Shown in pieces: positions 1 through 9,329 of a stretch of 64,000 nucleotides of DNA; position 1 is the first letter of the stretch, and the number at the start of each line of letters is the position of its first letter. Source of the DNA: Pantoea deleyi (GTDB lineage Bacteria; Pseudomonadota; Gammaproteobacteria; Enterobacterales; Enterobacteriaceae); the NCBI RefSeq assembly GCF_022647325.1, contig NZ_CP071405.1, forward strand, positions 62,001 to 126,000, read 5' to 3'. The notes below the pieces were generated by a model, which saw only the letters and a list, made by a program, of their open reading frames with translations, was not told the origin of the DNA and searched no databases. The position numbers and the translations under genes are program-made.

Positions 1-892
1 GTTTTAGCTGATCGGGCATCGCAGGCGTGCCCACCCAGAAGGTCGGCATCGCCGCGCTGGCAAACTGACACCAGCCCCAGCCTTCATCATCCCACCAGCG
101 GCGATCCTGATAGCCGCCGGCCTCGACAAACGCAAAATATTCCGCGTTGCTGACCAGCATCCTGCTCGCCTGAAACGGTTGCAGCGTGATCTGCTGACGG
201 CCATATTCGTTATCCCAGCCGTAGGTATCGTCGGTTTTTCCCAGGGTAACGGTGCCGCCGGGCATCGGCAGCAGGCTGTTGGCAGGCACGGCCTGACGCT
301 GGTGGCGCGCCATCGGACAGACCGGCCAGGCGGCCTGCGGCCGGACCCACTCAAGCGGTAACTGGCGTATCAGGACGCTGGAGGTTTCCAGATGAATACG
401 TTCATGCTCGATGCCCATCAGGATCACCCAGGCCGGGCTCTCCCAGGTGATCGGCAGCGTGACAGGCATGGTCTGGATCAGGTCGCTGACCAGCGCCTTC
501 ACGCGCCCGCGGTATTCGCGCACCGCGTCAATGGTCGGCCAGTCATAGTGGCTGTCGTTGAGATCGTCCCAGCTCATCTCATCCACCCCGATCGCCATCA
601 TCGCTTCGATGCGATCGTCCAGACGGGCGTCGATCAGGCGTCCGGCCATCAGCTTATTAATGTAGAAGGTCGCGGTATGACCAAAGTAGAAGATCAACGG
701 ATGGCGCAGCGGAATGGCTTTGTTGAACCAGGCCTTTGAATCGGCCAGACAGGTGAACAGGCTTTCATACTGTTCCCAGGTCTGAAGAAAATAGGCCAGC
801 AATTCGGCACGTTTTTGTTCAATGTTCTGGCCGGAGAGCAATAACGTCCGCGTCGGGGCTGGCAAATCGCGGTGGGGTTGAGCAAGCGTCAC
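1..892 (-). CDS. ovoA: OvoA, 5-histidylcysteine sulfoxide synthase (N-terminal part, cut by window edge)
   Basis: Only the first ~297 residues are present; the frame stays open to base 1. OvoA is the iron enzyme that joins cysteine to histidine in ovothiol biosynthesis. The start is a GTG at 892 with GGAG six bases upstream; no ATG lies in frame near it. A DinB-like region holds FYFGHTATFYINK (about residues 68-80) and the iron-binding HX3HXE motif HERIHLE (H163, H167, E169). The beginning of the FGE-sulfatase-type domain follows (PMPGGTVTLGKT). The methyltransferase domain expected at the C-terminus would lie outside the window. It stands alone downstream of viaA. An EgtB-type ergothioneine enzyme is the main alternative, but the PLRHPLIFYFGHTATF stretch fits OvoA better. 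Confidence 0.85.
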   Translation of the reverse strand, partial: MTLAQPHRDLPAPTRTLLLSGQNIEQKRAELLAYFLQTWEQYESLFTCLADSKAWFNKAIPLRHPLIFYFGHTATFYINKLMAGRLIDARLDDRIEAMMAIGVDEMSWDDLNDSHYDWPTIDAVREYRGRVKALVSDLIQTMPVTLPITWESPAWVILMGIEHERIHLETSSVLIRQLPLEWVRPQAAWPVCPMARHQRQAVPANSLLPMPGGTVTLGKTDDTYGWDNEYGRQQITLQPFQASRMLVSNAEYFAFVEAGGYQDRRWWDDEGWGWCQFASAAMPTFWVGTPAMPDQLK

Positions 893-963
893 AGGAAGCT
901 CCAGATTGCTGAGTAAGTGAAACGGTAATTTACTATAGCAAAGAAGCTTTTCTGTCAGATGAC

Positions 964-2424
964 TTAACGCCGCCAGTGCCGCAGCAGGCGGCTTTTCATG
1001 CCGGTATCGAAGCGCCAGATATGGTCGAAGATGCGCAGAATGCCGGGTTTTCCATGGGCCGACATTGCCACGGCGTGAAAACGTTGCTGATTATGTCGCT
1101 GGCGTTTTTTAATCGCGCCGATTACCTCTTCCGGCAGGCGCTGAGCGATAAAATCGGAGACGATCACCGCGTCGGCTTCCTGCCACGCGCTGCCCTCCAT
1201 CCGGGTCACCACCGAGGAGAGGCAGGCGGCCAGATCGGTGCCGCCGCGAAAACGCTGGCTCAGGAAGCGGATCGCCTGCTCCAGCCCGTCATCGCCGGTC
1301 AGCTCATAGCCAATCACCTCATGCGCGAACAGCATGATGTAGCAGCGACGACAATCGGCCAGCGCGACCTTCAGCAGCGCCAGACAAAAGGCTTTGGCGC
1401 AGCGCTCGTTAAAGCCCCCCATTGACCCGGAGGTATCCACGCAGACGATAAAAGGGCCGCGCGGCTGCTCCTCATGCTGCTGGTGGCTGACCGGACGCAT
1501 CGTCACCTTCTCATGCCAGGCGTCGCCCTGCAGCCTGTAGGTCAGCAGCCGTTTCTCAACCAGCCGCCGGTAAAACTCCAGCTCCAGTTCGCTGATGCTC
1601 AGCGCCGCGAGTTCCGGCGGCAGCAGACGCAGCACATCGTCGCTCTGATGAATGCCGCTGACCTCCTCCGGCACGGCGTCCGGCTCCTGCACCAGCTGGT
1701 GGAAGGCCTCCATGGGCGCCTCCTGCGACGGCACCGATTTGGCCTCGCGGCTGCGTCCCAGCTGCTGGGCCAGCGTCATCAGCTCCGGTTGCTGCGCCAG
1801 AAAATCGCCATACTGCAGCATCAGCTGAGGGTCGCCGGGCTGCAGGGACGCTTTGCTCATGTCCCACAGCCGGCCGGCGGCCGCTTCATCATCATCGCCG
1901 AGAACCGGTGCCAGCTGACCGCTCAGCGCCATGCGCTGCTGCAGTTCCGCCATCAGACGTTCGCGCTGCTGCTCCAGCAGATCCTGATTCAGCGTCAGGG
2001 TCTGCAGGGTCAGGCTCAGCCGCCAGCGCTGTAAAAAAAGCTGGTGCTGTGCGCTGCTGAGCTGACGGGCCTCCGTGTGCTGCAGCAGCCGGTGAGCTTC
2101 ATTAAGAAAGGGGGACGGCAGGCTTTCGAGCGCCCTGAGGGTGGTGTCCAGCTGGTGGCAGAATTCGCGATCGCTGAGCAGCTGTATGCGCTGGAACAGC
2201 TGAAACTCCTCCGCCAGCGTGGCCGGAACGGGGGTGGCCCGGAGTTCCGCATTGATCTCTGCCCGCCAGCGCGGCACGTCGCGCAGCAGCGCTTTTTTCA
2301 GGCCGGGAAATTTTTCAAAAAACAGCGCCAGCTGGGGAGACGCCAGCAGAGCAATAATCAGCTCTTCAATCAGTTCGGTCTCACCTACCGAGAGCAGGGT
2401 GCTGAGCGTCTCAACTGAGATCAT
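964..2424 (-). CDS. viaA: ViaA, VWA-domain partner of the RavA ATPase
   Basis: This 486-residue protein is close to the usual ~483 of ViaA. The C-terminal von Willebrand factor A domain begins near residue 324, and the metal-binding DxSxS motif is intact (D330-T-S-G-S334). In E. coli ViaA stimulates the RavA ATPase, and the pair has been linked to respiratory complexes and aminoglycoside sensitivity. The start ATG overlaps the ravA stop by four bases, so the two are translationally coupled. The long N-terminal region is helical and Gln/Leu-rich, as in the family. I see nothing broken. Confidence 0.96.
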   Translation of the reverse strand: MISVETLSTLLSVGETELIEELIIALLASPQLALFFEKFPGLKKALLRDVPRWRAEINAELRATPVPATLAEEFQLFQRIQLLSDREFCHQLDTTLRALESLPSPFLNEAHRLLQHTEARQLSSAQHQLFLQRWRLSLTLQTLTLNQDLLEQQRERLMAELQQRMALSGQLAPVLGDDDEAAAGRLWDMSKASLQPGDPQLMLQYGDFLAQQPELMTLAQQLGRSREAKSVPSQEAPMEAFHQLVQEPDAVPEEVSGIHQSDDVLRLLPPELAALSISELELEFYRRLVEKRLLTYRLQGDAWHEKVTMRPVSHQQHEEQPRGPFIVCVDTSGSMGGFNERCAKAFCLALLKVALADCRRCYIMLFAHEVIGYELTGDDGLEQAIRFLSQRFRGGTDLAACLSSVVTRMEGSAWQEADAVIVSDFIAQRLPEEVIGAIKKRQRHNQQRFHAVAMSAHGKPGILRIFDHIWRFDTGMKSRLLRHWRR

Positions 2425-3923
2425 TTCCGCGCCTGTTTCAGCTGTTCCGCCACATCCTGCAGGCTGGTTTCCACCCGCGCCAGCCAGTCATCGCTGATAA
2501 ACAGGCAGCGCTGATGCTGGCTGAAGAGATGACGCTGGGAGCGCAGCTCGCTCTCCAGCGCATCCAGCGCCTCGCTGATCTCATCCGGCAGCGGCTCATG
2601 GGGGCTGACGCCAGGCAGGGTCAGACGCGACGACTGCAGGCTGACATCCCGGACCGCCAGACAGTGCTGTGCATCCACCTGCAAATCCAGACTCTGGGCA
2701 AAGCCGATGCCGTTAAGCTTGCCGCGCACCTCGCCCCCTTTCTGCAGCCACTGATTCAGGGCATCACGGGCGATGACCAGATGGGTCACCTGCATATCGT
2801 GCAGCGTCAGCGGCTTCTGCAGCATCAGCGTCAGCTGCTCATCGGTGAGGTTCTCCGGCATGTCGTAATGGGGTTTGCGGCTGAACATGCCGCTGTGTTT
2901 TTCCAGGGTGATCGCCTGGGCGATGCTCTCCTGTTGCTGCAGCGCCAGACGTCGCGCCTTGATCTGCTGCAGTCTGAGCAGCATCGGCTGCTGCTGCCAG
3001 GCGTGCAGCGTCATCAGCTGATCGATCTCGCGCTCCAGCAGTTGCATGGAGGCGACGTCGTGCCAGAGACAATCTTTCAGCAGGATCAGGTCGATAGGCG
3101 CGATGGCGTTGCGCCCGCTGTAAAAGGCGCTCGCCTGCAGCAGATGAATGGCCTTCTTCCAGCGACGGTCGGAGATGTAGGGCGCGGCGGGCTGGCTCTC
3201 CAGCTGCTGGCGCAGCTGATAAATCAGCTCAAACACCGCATCGGGCAGCGAGACCTGGCCGATGCCGCGCTGCCACTGCGCATACTCCTCGTCGCTGATG
3301 CGCAGCGATTCCGCGACCGGATTGGTGTGTTCATCCTGCTGGTGGGTCAGCATGCTGCGGAAGTTCTGCTTCTCATGCACGTTATCCAGCCACAGGCGGA
3401 TCAGCATCCGGTCATACAGGGCCTCAAGGCCGCTGTCGGCTTCCGGCAGCTCGTTGGAGGCGGTGACCAGCAGCCGCATCGGGATTTTCTCTTCGCTGTC
3501 GCCGTTGCGGAAGCGACGTTCGTTAATGGCGGTCAGCAGGGTATTCAGGATCGCCGGACCGGCTTTCCAGATCTCATCCAGAAAGACGATCTCCGCGTCG
3601 GGCAGGTAGCCTTTAGTCAGACGCTGATAGCGTCCTTCATCCTTCAGCGCCTGGATCGAGAGCGGGCCAAACACCTCTTCCGGCGTGGAGAAGCGGGTCA
3701 TCAGATATTCAAAGGCGCGGGCGTGCTGAAAGGCATATTTAAGGCGGCGGGCAATCAGGCTCTTGGCGATACCGGGCGGTCCCAGCAGGAACACGCTCTC
3801 ACCGCTCAGCGCCGCCAGCAGACAGAGGCGAATGGCGTGATGCCGCTCATACAATCCTTTTTCTAACGCATTGCTAAGGCGAGAAATTCTTTCTGCCAAA
3901 AGGTGGGGTTGAGCCATAATCAC
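2421..3923 (-). CDS. ravA: RavA, MoxR-family AAA+ ATPase
   Basis: A 500-residue MoxR-type AAA+ protein. Walker A is GPPGIAKS (48-55) and Walker B is [12 protein letters not shown] (about 110-121), followed by sensor-like [10 protein letters not shown]. In E. coli RavA forms hexamers, binds the inducible lysine decarboxylase LdcI and works with ViaA. The C-terminal LARA-like region is present. Start choice: a GTG at 3923 has AAGGA seven bases upstream, while an ATG two codons in (3917) gives [14 protein letters not shown], matching the E. coli N-terminus. Either is possible, and the difference is two residues. It is first in the ravA-viaA operon and divergent from kup. Confidence 0.96.
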   Translation of the reverse strand: MIMAQPHLLAERISRLSNALEKGLYERHHAIRLCLLAALSGESVFLLGPPGIAKSLIARRLKYAFQHARAFEYLMTRFSTPEEVFGPLSIQALKDEGRYQRLTKGYLPDAEIVFLDEIWKAGPAILNTLLTAINERRFRNGDSEEKIPMRLLVTASNELPEADSGLEALYDRMLIRLWLDNVHEKQNFRSMLTHQQDEHTNPVAESLRISDEEYAQWQRGIGQVSLPDAVFELIYQLRQQLESQPAAPYISDRRWKKAIHLLQASAFYSGRNAIAPIDLILLKDCLWHDVASMQLLEREIDQLMTLHAWQQQPMLLRLQQIKARRLALQQQESIAQAITLEKHSGMFSRKPHYDMPENLTDEQLTLMLQKPLTLHDMQVTHLVIARDALNQWLQKGGEVRGKLNGIGFAQSLDLQVDAQHCLAVRDVSLQSSRLTLPGVSPHEPLPDEISEALDALESELRSQRHLFSQHQRCLFISDDWLARVETSLQDVAEQLKQARK

Positions 3924-4206
3924 ATCAATATCCTTACGATCGTCGGGCCGCCGCGCTTAAGCAAGCGCCTTACTCTATAGATCATCATGCGTGAAAGCGT
4001 TGATAGCTGTCAGCTTTTTTGTTTCAGAAGGTTTGCCTGGTTAAAAGTGGCGTTAAATGAGACTTTACCCGCTGAAATGGCCCCGTGAGCCGGGCTGAGA
4101 GGCGAAGCGGGTATAGGAATTTTCGGCAATACGTGCATACTGTGCGCTTTTTGATGGCCTGAGCGAGGGGTGATGCGCCTCTTAGACTCCAACAAAAGAT
4201 AACTCT

Positions 4207-6075
4207 ATGAGCTCGGATAATAAGCAGTCACTTCGTGGATTAACGCTGGCCGCGATTGGTGTTGTTTACGGGGATATCGGCACCAGTCCGCTGTATACCC
4301 TGCGTGAATGTCTCTCCGGACAGTTTGGCTTCGGTGTTGAACGGGAAGCGGTATTTGGCTTTCTGTCGCTGATTTTCTGGCTGCTGGTGCTGGTGGTCTC
4401 ACTGAAATATATCAGTTATGTGATGCGCGCCGACAACGCAGGTGAGGGCGGCATTCTGACGCTGATGTCGCTGGCCGGCCGGCATACCGGGGCGCGCGCC
4501 ACGGCGATACTGGTGATCATGGGCCTGATCGGCGGCAGCTTCTTCTATGGCGAGGTGGTGATCACGCCCGCTATTTCGGTGATGTCAGCCATTGAAGGCC
4601 TGGAGATAGCCGCGCCGTCGCTGGATCCCTTTATTGTGCCGATGTCGATCGCGGTCCTGACGCTGCTGTTCGTGATCCAGAAACATGGCACCGGCATGGT
4701 GGGAAAACTCTTTGCCCCGGTGATGCTGGTGTGGTTCCTGGTGCTGGCCGTGCTTGGCGGCCTCGGCATCATGAAGAATCCGGAGGTGCTGCACGCGCTG
4801 AATCCCGCCTATGCCGTCGAGTTCTTTCTGCACTATAAATCGGTCTCCTTCTTCGCCCTGGGCGCGGTGGTGCTGGCGATTACCGGCGTTGAAGCGCTCT
4901 ATGCCGATATGGGGCACTTCGGTAAAGTGCCGATCCGGCTGGCATGGTTCTCGGTGGTGCTGCCTTCGCTGGTGCTGAACTACTTTGGTCAGGGGGCGCT
5001 GTTACTCAGCGATCCTAAAGCGATTAAGAACCCCTTCTTTCTGCTGGCGCCGGACTGGGCGCTGATCCCGATGCTGATTCTGGCGACGCTGGCGACGGTT
5101 ATCGCGTCACAGGCGGTGATCTCCGGCGTCTTCTCGCTGACCCGTCAGGCGGTGCGCCTGGGGTATCTGCCGGGGATGCGCATCATTCACACCTCTGAGC
5201 GGGAATCGGGCCAGATTTATATTCCGGTCATCAACTGGGTGCTCTATTTTGCGGTGCTGATTGTGATCATCAGCTTCGAGCACTCCAGCAACCTGGCCGC
5301 GGCCTATGGTATCGCCGTGACCGGCACCATGGTGCTGACCGCGATCCTCTCCTGCACCGTGGCGGTGAAAAACTGGCACTGGCATAAGCTGGCGGTCGGC
5401 GTCATCCTGGTGCTGATGCTCTGTATCGACGTGCCGCTGTTCACGGCGAACCTGGTGAAAATCTTCTCGGGTGGCTGGCTGCCGCTCTGTCTCGGCATGG
5501 TGATGTTTATCATCATGACGACGTGGAAAAGCGAACGCTTCCGTCTGCTGCGCCGCATGCATGAGCATGGCAACTCCCTGGAGGCGATGATCGCCTCACT
5601 GGAGAAGTCGCCGCCGGTGCGAGTGCCAGGCACGGCGGTCTATATGTCGCGCGCCCTGAATGTGATTCCGTTTGCCATGCTGCACAACCTCAAGCACAAC
5701 AAAGTGCTGCATGAGCGGGTCGTACTGCTGACGCTGCGGACAGAAGATGCCCCTTACGTTCATAACGTGCGGCGCGTCACCATTGAGCAGCTGTCGCCTA
5801 CCTTCTGGCGGGTGGTGGCGAGCTACGGCTGGCGCGAAACGCCCAATGTCGAGGAGATTTTCCATCGGTGCGGGCTGGAAGGGCTGAACTGCCGCATGAT
5901 GGAAACCTCCTTCTTTATGTCGCACGAGTCGCTGATCATCGGCAAACGTCCGTGGTATCTGCGCCTGCGCGGCAAACTCTTCCTGGCACTGCAGCGCAAC
6001 GCGCTCCGTGCGCCGGACCAGTTTGAGATCCCGCCAAACCGGGTGATCGAGCTGGGAACCCAGGTCGAGATTTGA
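4207..6075 (+). CDS. kup: Kup, low-affinity K+/H+ symporter
   Basis: At 622 residues this is exactly the length of E. coli Kup. The first membrane segment carries the family signature [15 protein letters not shown]. About twelve hydrophobic helices follow, then a hydrophilic C-terminal cytoplasmic domain from about residue 440. It imports potassium across the inner membrane, mainly at low pH. The 283-base gap to ravA must hold the divergent promoters, but I could not pick a convincing pair. A GC-rich inverted repeat just after the stop (6082-6105) has no T-run and reaches the end of the convergent qseC. Confidence 0.97.
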   Translation: MSSDNKQSLRGLTLAAIGVVYGDIGTSPLYTLRECLSGQFGFGVEREAVFGFLSLIFWLLVLVVSLKYISYVMRADNAGEGGILTLMSLAGRHTGARATAILVIMGLIGGSFFYGEVVITPAISVMSAIEGLEIAAPSLDPFIVPMSIAVLTLLFVIQKHGTGMVGKLFAPVMLVWFLVLAVLGGLGIMKNPEVLHALNPAYAVEFFLHYKSVSFFALGAVVLAITGVEALYADMGHFGKVPIRLAWFSVVLPSLVLNYFGQGALLLSDPKAIKNPFFLLAPDWALIPMLILATLATVIASQAVISGVFSLTRQAVRLGYLPGMRIIHTSERESGQIYIPVINWVLYFAVLIVIISFEHSSNLAAAYGIAVTGTMVLTAILSCTVAVKNWHWHKLAVGVILVLMLCIDVPLFTANLVKIFSGGWLPLCLGMVMFIIMTTWKSERFRLLRRMHEHGNSLEAMIASLEKSPPVRVPGTAVYMSRALNVIPFAMLHNLKHNKVLHERVVLLTLRTEDAPYVHNVRRVTIEQLSPTFWRVVASYGWRETPNVEEIFHRCGLEGLNCRMMETSFFMSHESLIIGKRPWYLRLRGKLFLALQRNALRAPDQFEIPPNRVIELGTQVEI

Positions 6076-6105
6076 TCGGCCGCGCCCGCCTTACGGGGTG
6101 GGCGC

Positions 6106-7446
6106 TCACCAGCGCAGCGTGACGCAGAGTCCGCTGCCGGGTCGCTGGCTGAAGGCGACATGCATCCCATGCAGCTGCGCAATCTGGCGGACGATCGATA
6201 ATCCCAGTCCGCTGCCACTCTTCGCCTGACCCGGCGGTCGCCAGAAACGCTCACCGAGCCGTTGCCGATCGGCGTCGCTCAGCCCCTCGCCATTATCCTC
6301 CACCGACAGGCTGTTTGCCCCTAACCGCACATCGACTTCACTGCCCGCGGGCGTATAACGAATGGCGTTATCCAGCAGATTGCGCACCAGCAGCGACAGC
6401 AGCAGCGGATTTCCCTGAAGCTGCGGATCGGCCTCCGCATGCAGCCGCAGGGTGACACCCGTTTTATCCGCCAGCGGCAACTGGGCAGCCAGCGTCTCCT
6501 GCACCGTGCGTTTCAGCGCCACCGGTTCGAAGGCGCTGCGGGCATCCTCCGCTTCCACCCGCGAGAGCGTCAGCAGCTGATCCACCAGCCGGGTCGCACG
6601 GATGATGCCGGTATCCAGCTGCTGCAGCGCATGGGTGCGCATCACTTCATCATCTGCCGTCAGCTGGATCACCTCGCTTTGCACCTGCAGCGCCGCCAGC
6701 GGACTGCGCAGTTCATGAGCGGCATCGGAGGTAAAGCGCCGTTCACGCTGCACCATGGCGCTGATGCGGCTGAACAGCCCGTTAAGCGCGACCATCAGCG
6801 GCTGAACCTCTTTCGGCACGCGGTCGGCCTGCAGCGGGGTGTCATCATCCGGCGCACGCTGCGCCAGTTGCCGTGCCAGCGTCTTCAGTGGCTGCAGTTC
6901 AGACCAGACCAGCGCGATCAGCAACAGCAGCATAAACGGCAGTGCGATCAGCCACGGCAGAACGCTGGCGCGCATCAGATCCTGCGCCATGTCATCCCGG
7001 TACTCCACCTCCTGGCCCACCACCACGCGGAACTGCCTGTCGGGTGTGGTCAGCCAGACGAACCGCCAGCGATCGTCATCGTTGGTGAGCTGCCCCTCGT
7101 GAAATCCCTGATACTCCGCCTCAAACGGCAGATAGCGGCCATTATCACCATCGTTCAGCACCTGCCTGCCGTCGCGCGTGAAGACCGCAAACGCCAGGGC
7201 GTCATCATCCTGATCGCCGCGATGGTGGCGCAGCATCGCTTTAGTGGTGGGCAGCGTAACCGGGTCGAGCGAGGCGAAATCCAGTGTCAGCAGCCGCTTG
7301 GCCAGCAGCATCTGCTGAGTATCGAAGAGCTCATCCAGGGTTTCACGGGTCTGATGCCAGGCGCTGAGGCTGGCGCTGCCCCAGCAGATCGCCAGCAGCA
7401 GCACAAAGCCGAGGCCGAGTCGCAGAAACAGGCTCATTGATCGCAT
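6106..7446 (-). CDS. qseC: QseC sensor histidine kinase
   Basis: This 446-residue membrane sensor kinase has transmembrane segments at about 8-28 and 162-182 that bracket a periplasmic sensor loop containing [18 protein letters not shown]-like linker, the HisKA box [13 protein letters not shown] (phospho-acceptor H244), an N box ([11 protein letters not shown]) and G boxes (GSGLGLSIV) follow. The sequence tracks E. coli QseC closely, including ELFDTQ and VWLTTPD. QseC senses autoinducer/catecholamine-type signals and Fe3+-PmrB cross-talk in enterics. It overlaps qseB by 13 bases. The pair sits between kup and rbsD, where E. coli has no gene. Confidence 0.92.
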   Translation of the reverse strand: MRSMSLFLRLGLGFVLLLAICWGSASLSAWHQTRETLDELFDTQQMLLAKRLLTLDFASLDPVTLPTTKAMLRHHRGDQDDDALAFAVFTRDGRQVLNDGDNGRYLPFEAEYQGFHEGQLTNDDDRWRFVWLTTPDRQFRVVVGQEVEYRDDMAQDLMRASVLPWLIALPFMLLLLIALVWSELQPLKTLARQLAQRAPDDDTPLQADRVPKEVQPLMVALNGLFSRISAMVQRERRFTSDAAHELRSPLAALQVQSEVIQLTADDEVMRTHALQQLDTGIIRATRLVDQLLTLSRVEAEDARSAFEPVALKRTVQETLAAQLPLADKTGVTLRLHAEADPQLQGNPLLLSLLVRNLLDNAIRYTPAGSEVDVRLGANSLSVEDNGEGLSDADRQRLGERFWRPPGQAKSGSGLGLSIVRQIAQLHGMHVAFSQRPGSGLCVTLRW

Positions 7447-8105
7447 CCGGCGGCTCCCAGGGTGTAACCGACGCCATGCAGCGTACGGATAAAGTGGCTG
7501 CCCAGCTTCTTACGCAGATGGTGGATATGCACTTCCACCGCGTTGCTGGAGACGTCGGCATCCCAGCTATAGAGCTTCTCTTCCAGCTGGCTGCGCGTCA
7601 GTACCCGGCCGGGATTGCGCATAAAGAGTTCCAGCAGCGCCAGTTCGCGACTTTTCAGTGCCACCGGATCGCCATCGCACATCACACTGTGGCTGCCCGG
7701 GATCAGCACCACGTTGCCGTGACGGAGTTCAGGCTGCAGCTGGCCGTGACGGCGGCGGATCAGCGCCTGTAAGCGAGCGGCCACTTCGGTCAGGGCAAAG
7801 GGTTTGCACAGGTAGTCGTCGGCGCCCTGCTGCAACCCTTCGATCCGCTGGTCGAGCGCATCGCGGGCGGTCAGGATCAGCACCGGCACATCGTTGCCCT
7901 GCTGTCGCCACTGCCGCAGGATATCGAGCCCGTCGCGCTCAGGCAGCGAGAGATCCAGAATCACCGCATCCCACGGCGCCGCCGTCACGGCGTTAAAGCC
8001 CGTCTCACCCGAGGTAAACCAGTCCACACTGAAGCCCAGCTTACTCAGCCCCGCCTTAATGCCGTCGCCAATCAGGCAATCGTCCTCAATCAGTAAAATA
8101 CGCAT
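7434..8105 (-). CDS. qseB: QseB, OmpR-family response regulator
   Basis: A 223-residue protein with an N-terminal receiver domain: acidic pocket E7-D8-D9, phospho-acceptor D51 in [12 protein letters not shown], and K near 102. A C-terminal winged-helix DNA-binding domain ends in [11 protein letters not shown]...[11 protein letters not shown]. It resembles E. coli QseB closely and PmrA more distantly. It is transcribed with qseC (overlapping reading frames) and divergently from ygiW. A TTAAG direct repeat in the shared promoter region (8192-8208) is a likely self-binding site. Confidence 0.93.
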   Translation of the reverse strand: MRILLIEDDCLIGDGIKAGLSKLGFSVDWFTSGETGFNAVTAAPWDAVILDLSLPERDGLDILRQWRQQGNDVPVLILTARDALDQRIEGLQQGADDYLCKPFALTEVAARLQALIRRRHGQLQPELRHGNVVLIPGSHSVMCDGDPVALKSRELALLELFMRNPGRVLTRSQLEEKLYSWDADVSSNAVEVHIHHLRKKLGSHFIRTLHGVGYTLGAAGCDQ

Positions 8106-8191
8106 CCCGTCTCCCTCTGCTGATAGCGTTTTATACGAAGCCCCTTCCGGCTTGTACAGCGGATTCCGGCCCGGAACGCTTATTTTTACCG

Positions 8192-8208
8192 CTTAAGAAG
8201 CTGTTAAG
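8192..8208 (+). promoter_or_regulatory. Likely QseB (PmrA-type) binding site between qseB and ygiW
   Basis: Two TTAAG half-sites, CTTAAG and GTTAAG, stand as a direct repeat 11 bp apart (CTTAAG-N5-GTTAAG). This is the architecture recognised by PmrA/QseB-type regulators (YTTAAG-N5-YTTAAG). It lies 61-77 bases before the ygiW start and 87-103 bases before the qseB start, so one site could control both genes. Binding is inferred. Confidence 0.6.
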
Positions 8209-8268
8209 AACCCTGTGGTCTACTGGGCTGATTCACACCGGCACCATGACTTAAAAAAGGGGTACACC

Positions 8269-8676
8269 ATGAAAAAGCACGCTGCAATTCTGGCCGTCGT
8301 AATGCTGGCTTCCGCACCGGTTTTTGCTGCTCAGCAGGGCGGATTTGTTGATCCCAGCGCACCCGCCGCGCAGACGCAGACCGCAGAGGGTCAGGGTGGA
8401 TTCAGAGCCGACCACACCAGCGTAGTGACCGTGAAGCAGGCAGAAGAGATGAAGGATGACAGCTGGATCACCGTACGCGGTAAGCTGGAAAAGCAGATCG
8501 GCCATGAAGACTATCTGTTCCGTGACCAGACCGGGACGATGAAGGTGGAGATCGATCGCAAGCACTGGAACGGGCAGACCGTTTCCCCGCAGGACAACGT
8601 TGAGCTGACGGGTGAACTGGATAAAGATTTCAACAGCGTTGAGCTGGATGTGAAGCAGGTTAAGAAGCTGCCTTAA
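8269..8676 (+). CDS. ygiW: YgiW/VisP, periplasmic BOF-domain stress protein
   Basis: A 135-residue secreted protein. The signal peptide ends near APVFA (residues 19-23). A linker rich in Ala, Gln and Gly is followed by a BOF (bacterial OB-fold) domain with VRGKLEKQIGHEDYLFRDQTG and DNVELTGELDKD. In Salmonella the homologue VisP binds peptidoglycan sugars and affects lipid A modification under QseBC control. The start at 8269 was chosen because it begins the signal peptide and has a purine-rich RBS; an upstream in-frame ATG at 8215 gives no sensible N-terminus. It is divergent from qseB, as in E. coli. Confidence 0.92.
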   Translation: MKKHAAILAVVMLASAPVFAAQQGGFVDPSAPAAQTQTAEGQGGFRADHTSVVTVKQAEEMKDDSWITVRGKLEKQIGHEDYLFRDQTGTMKVEIDRKHWNGQTVSPQDNVELTGELDKDFNSVELDVKQVKKLP

Positions 8677-8796
8677 CGCACCGGGTGCAGGCTCCTTTCA
8701 GGGGGCCATAGCCGCCCTTCTTCATCCTGCCGGGCCGCCTCTGCGGCCCCGCTTTCCCGGCCCCTTTCCGCCTTAACGCAAATTTTCCCCCGCTTA

Positions 8797-8812
8797 AGCG
8801 AAACGTTTCGAT
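8797..8812. promoter_or_regulatory. Upstream RbsR-like operator
   Basis: AGCGAAACGTTTCGAT matches the perfect palindrome at 8874-8889 in 14 of 16 positions. Its centre is 77 bp upstream of the other. It overlaps a CRP-like site (8807-8822). Confidence 0.6.
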
Positions 8813-8822
8813 GGCGATCACA
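8807..8822. promoter_or_regulatory. Possible CRP site of the rbs operon
   Basis: TTCGA-N6-TCACA: one perfect and one weak half-site of the CRP consensus TGTGA-N6-TCACA. It is centred 51 bases before the promoter -10. The E. coli rbs operon is activated by cAMP-CRP, which supports the call. Confidence 0.45.
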
Positions 8823-8839
8823 GATTTCTGATCTGCCGA

Positions 8840-8867
8840 TTGAGTTGCTGACGGCTTTTCATACACT
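8840..8867 (+). promoter_or_regulatory. Probable rbsD sigma-70 promoter
   Basis: TTGAGT (8840-8845) and TACACT (8862-8867) are separated by 16 bp. The predicted start falls at about 8874, inside the downstream RbsR operator. Confidence 0.55.
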
Positions 8868-8873
8868 CCTGAA

Positions 8874-8889
8874 AGCGAAACGTTTCGCT
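8874..8889. promoter_or_regulatory. RbsR operator (perfect palindrome)
   Basis: AGCGAAACGTTTCGCT is a perfect 16-bp palindrome of LacI-family type with the central CG. It is placed at the predicted transcription start of rbsD and just before its RBS. It is the expected target of RbsR encoded at the end of the operon. Confidence 0.85.
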
Positions 8890-8902
8890 ATGGAGTGAAA
8901 AG

Positions 8903-9322
8903 ATGAAAAAAGGTCGCCTGTTAAACGCTGAACTCTCTCATGTGATTGCCCGCCTGGGACACACGGATACGCTGACCATTGCCGATGCTGGCTTGCCGAT
9001 CCCGGCAGGACCGCAGCGCATTGACTTAGCGCTTACGCCGGGTACGCCCGATTTTATGCAGGTGGTGAATGCCGTTGCACTGGAGATGCAGGTCGAGGGC
9101 GCCCTGATCGCCGAGGAGATTAAGCAGCACAATCCGTCACTTCATGGCGCGCTGATCGCCGTGCTCGAAGCCTTGCAACAGCACCAGGGAAATACCATCA
9201 CCATCCGCTACATCAGTCATGAGACATTCAAACAACAAACGCAGCGTAGTCAGGCGGTCATTCGCAGCGGAGAGTGTTCTCCGTTTGCGAATGTCATCCT
9301 CAGCGCCGGTGTGACCTTCTGA
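8903..9322 (+). CDS. rbsD: RbsD, D-ribose pyranase
   Basis: A 139-residue protein that interconverts pyranose and furanose forms of ribose in the cytoplasm. It starts [20 protein letters not shown], where the catalytic His is in the conserved [11 protein letters not shown] segment. The C-terminal RSGE(C)SPFANVIL motif is also typical. It is the first gene of the rbs operon, with GGAG in the RBS. Its length equals that of E. coli RbsD. Confidence 0.97.
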   Translation: MKKGRLLNAELSHVIARLGHTDTLTIADAGLPIPAGPQRIDLALTPGTPDFMQVVNAVALEMQVEGALIAEEIKQHNPSLHGALIAVLEALQQHQGNTITIRYISHETFKQQTQRSQAVIRSGECSPFANVILSAGVTF

Positions 9323-9329
9323 GGCGGCT

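Noticed and set aside
2514..3866. A 450-codon open frame antisense to ravA, and similar long antisense frames over viaA (1474-2034), qseC (6439-7440), ntrC (32498-33397), yicH (42517-43296) and spoT (48257-49246)
   Set aside because: High GC and biased third positions create such frames opposite real genes. They have no RBS, no recognisable domains and skewed composition (rich in His, Gln, Arg), while the sense genes are fully conserved.
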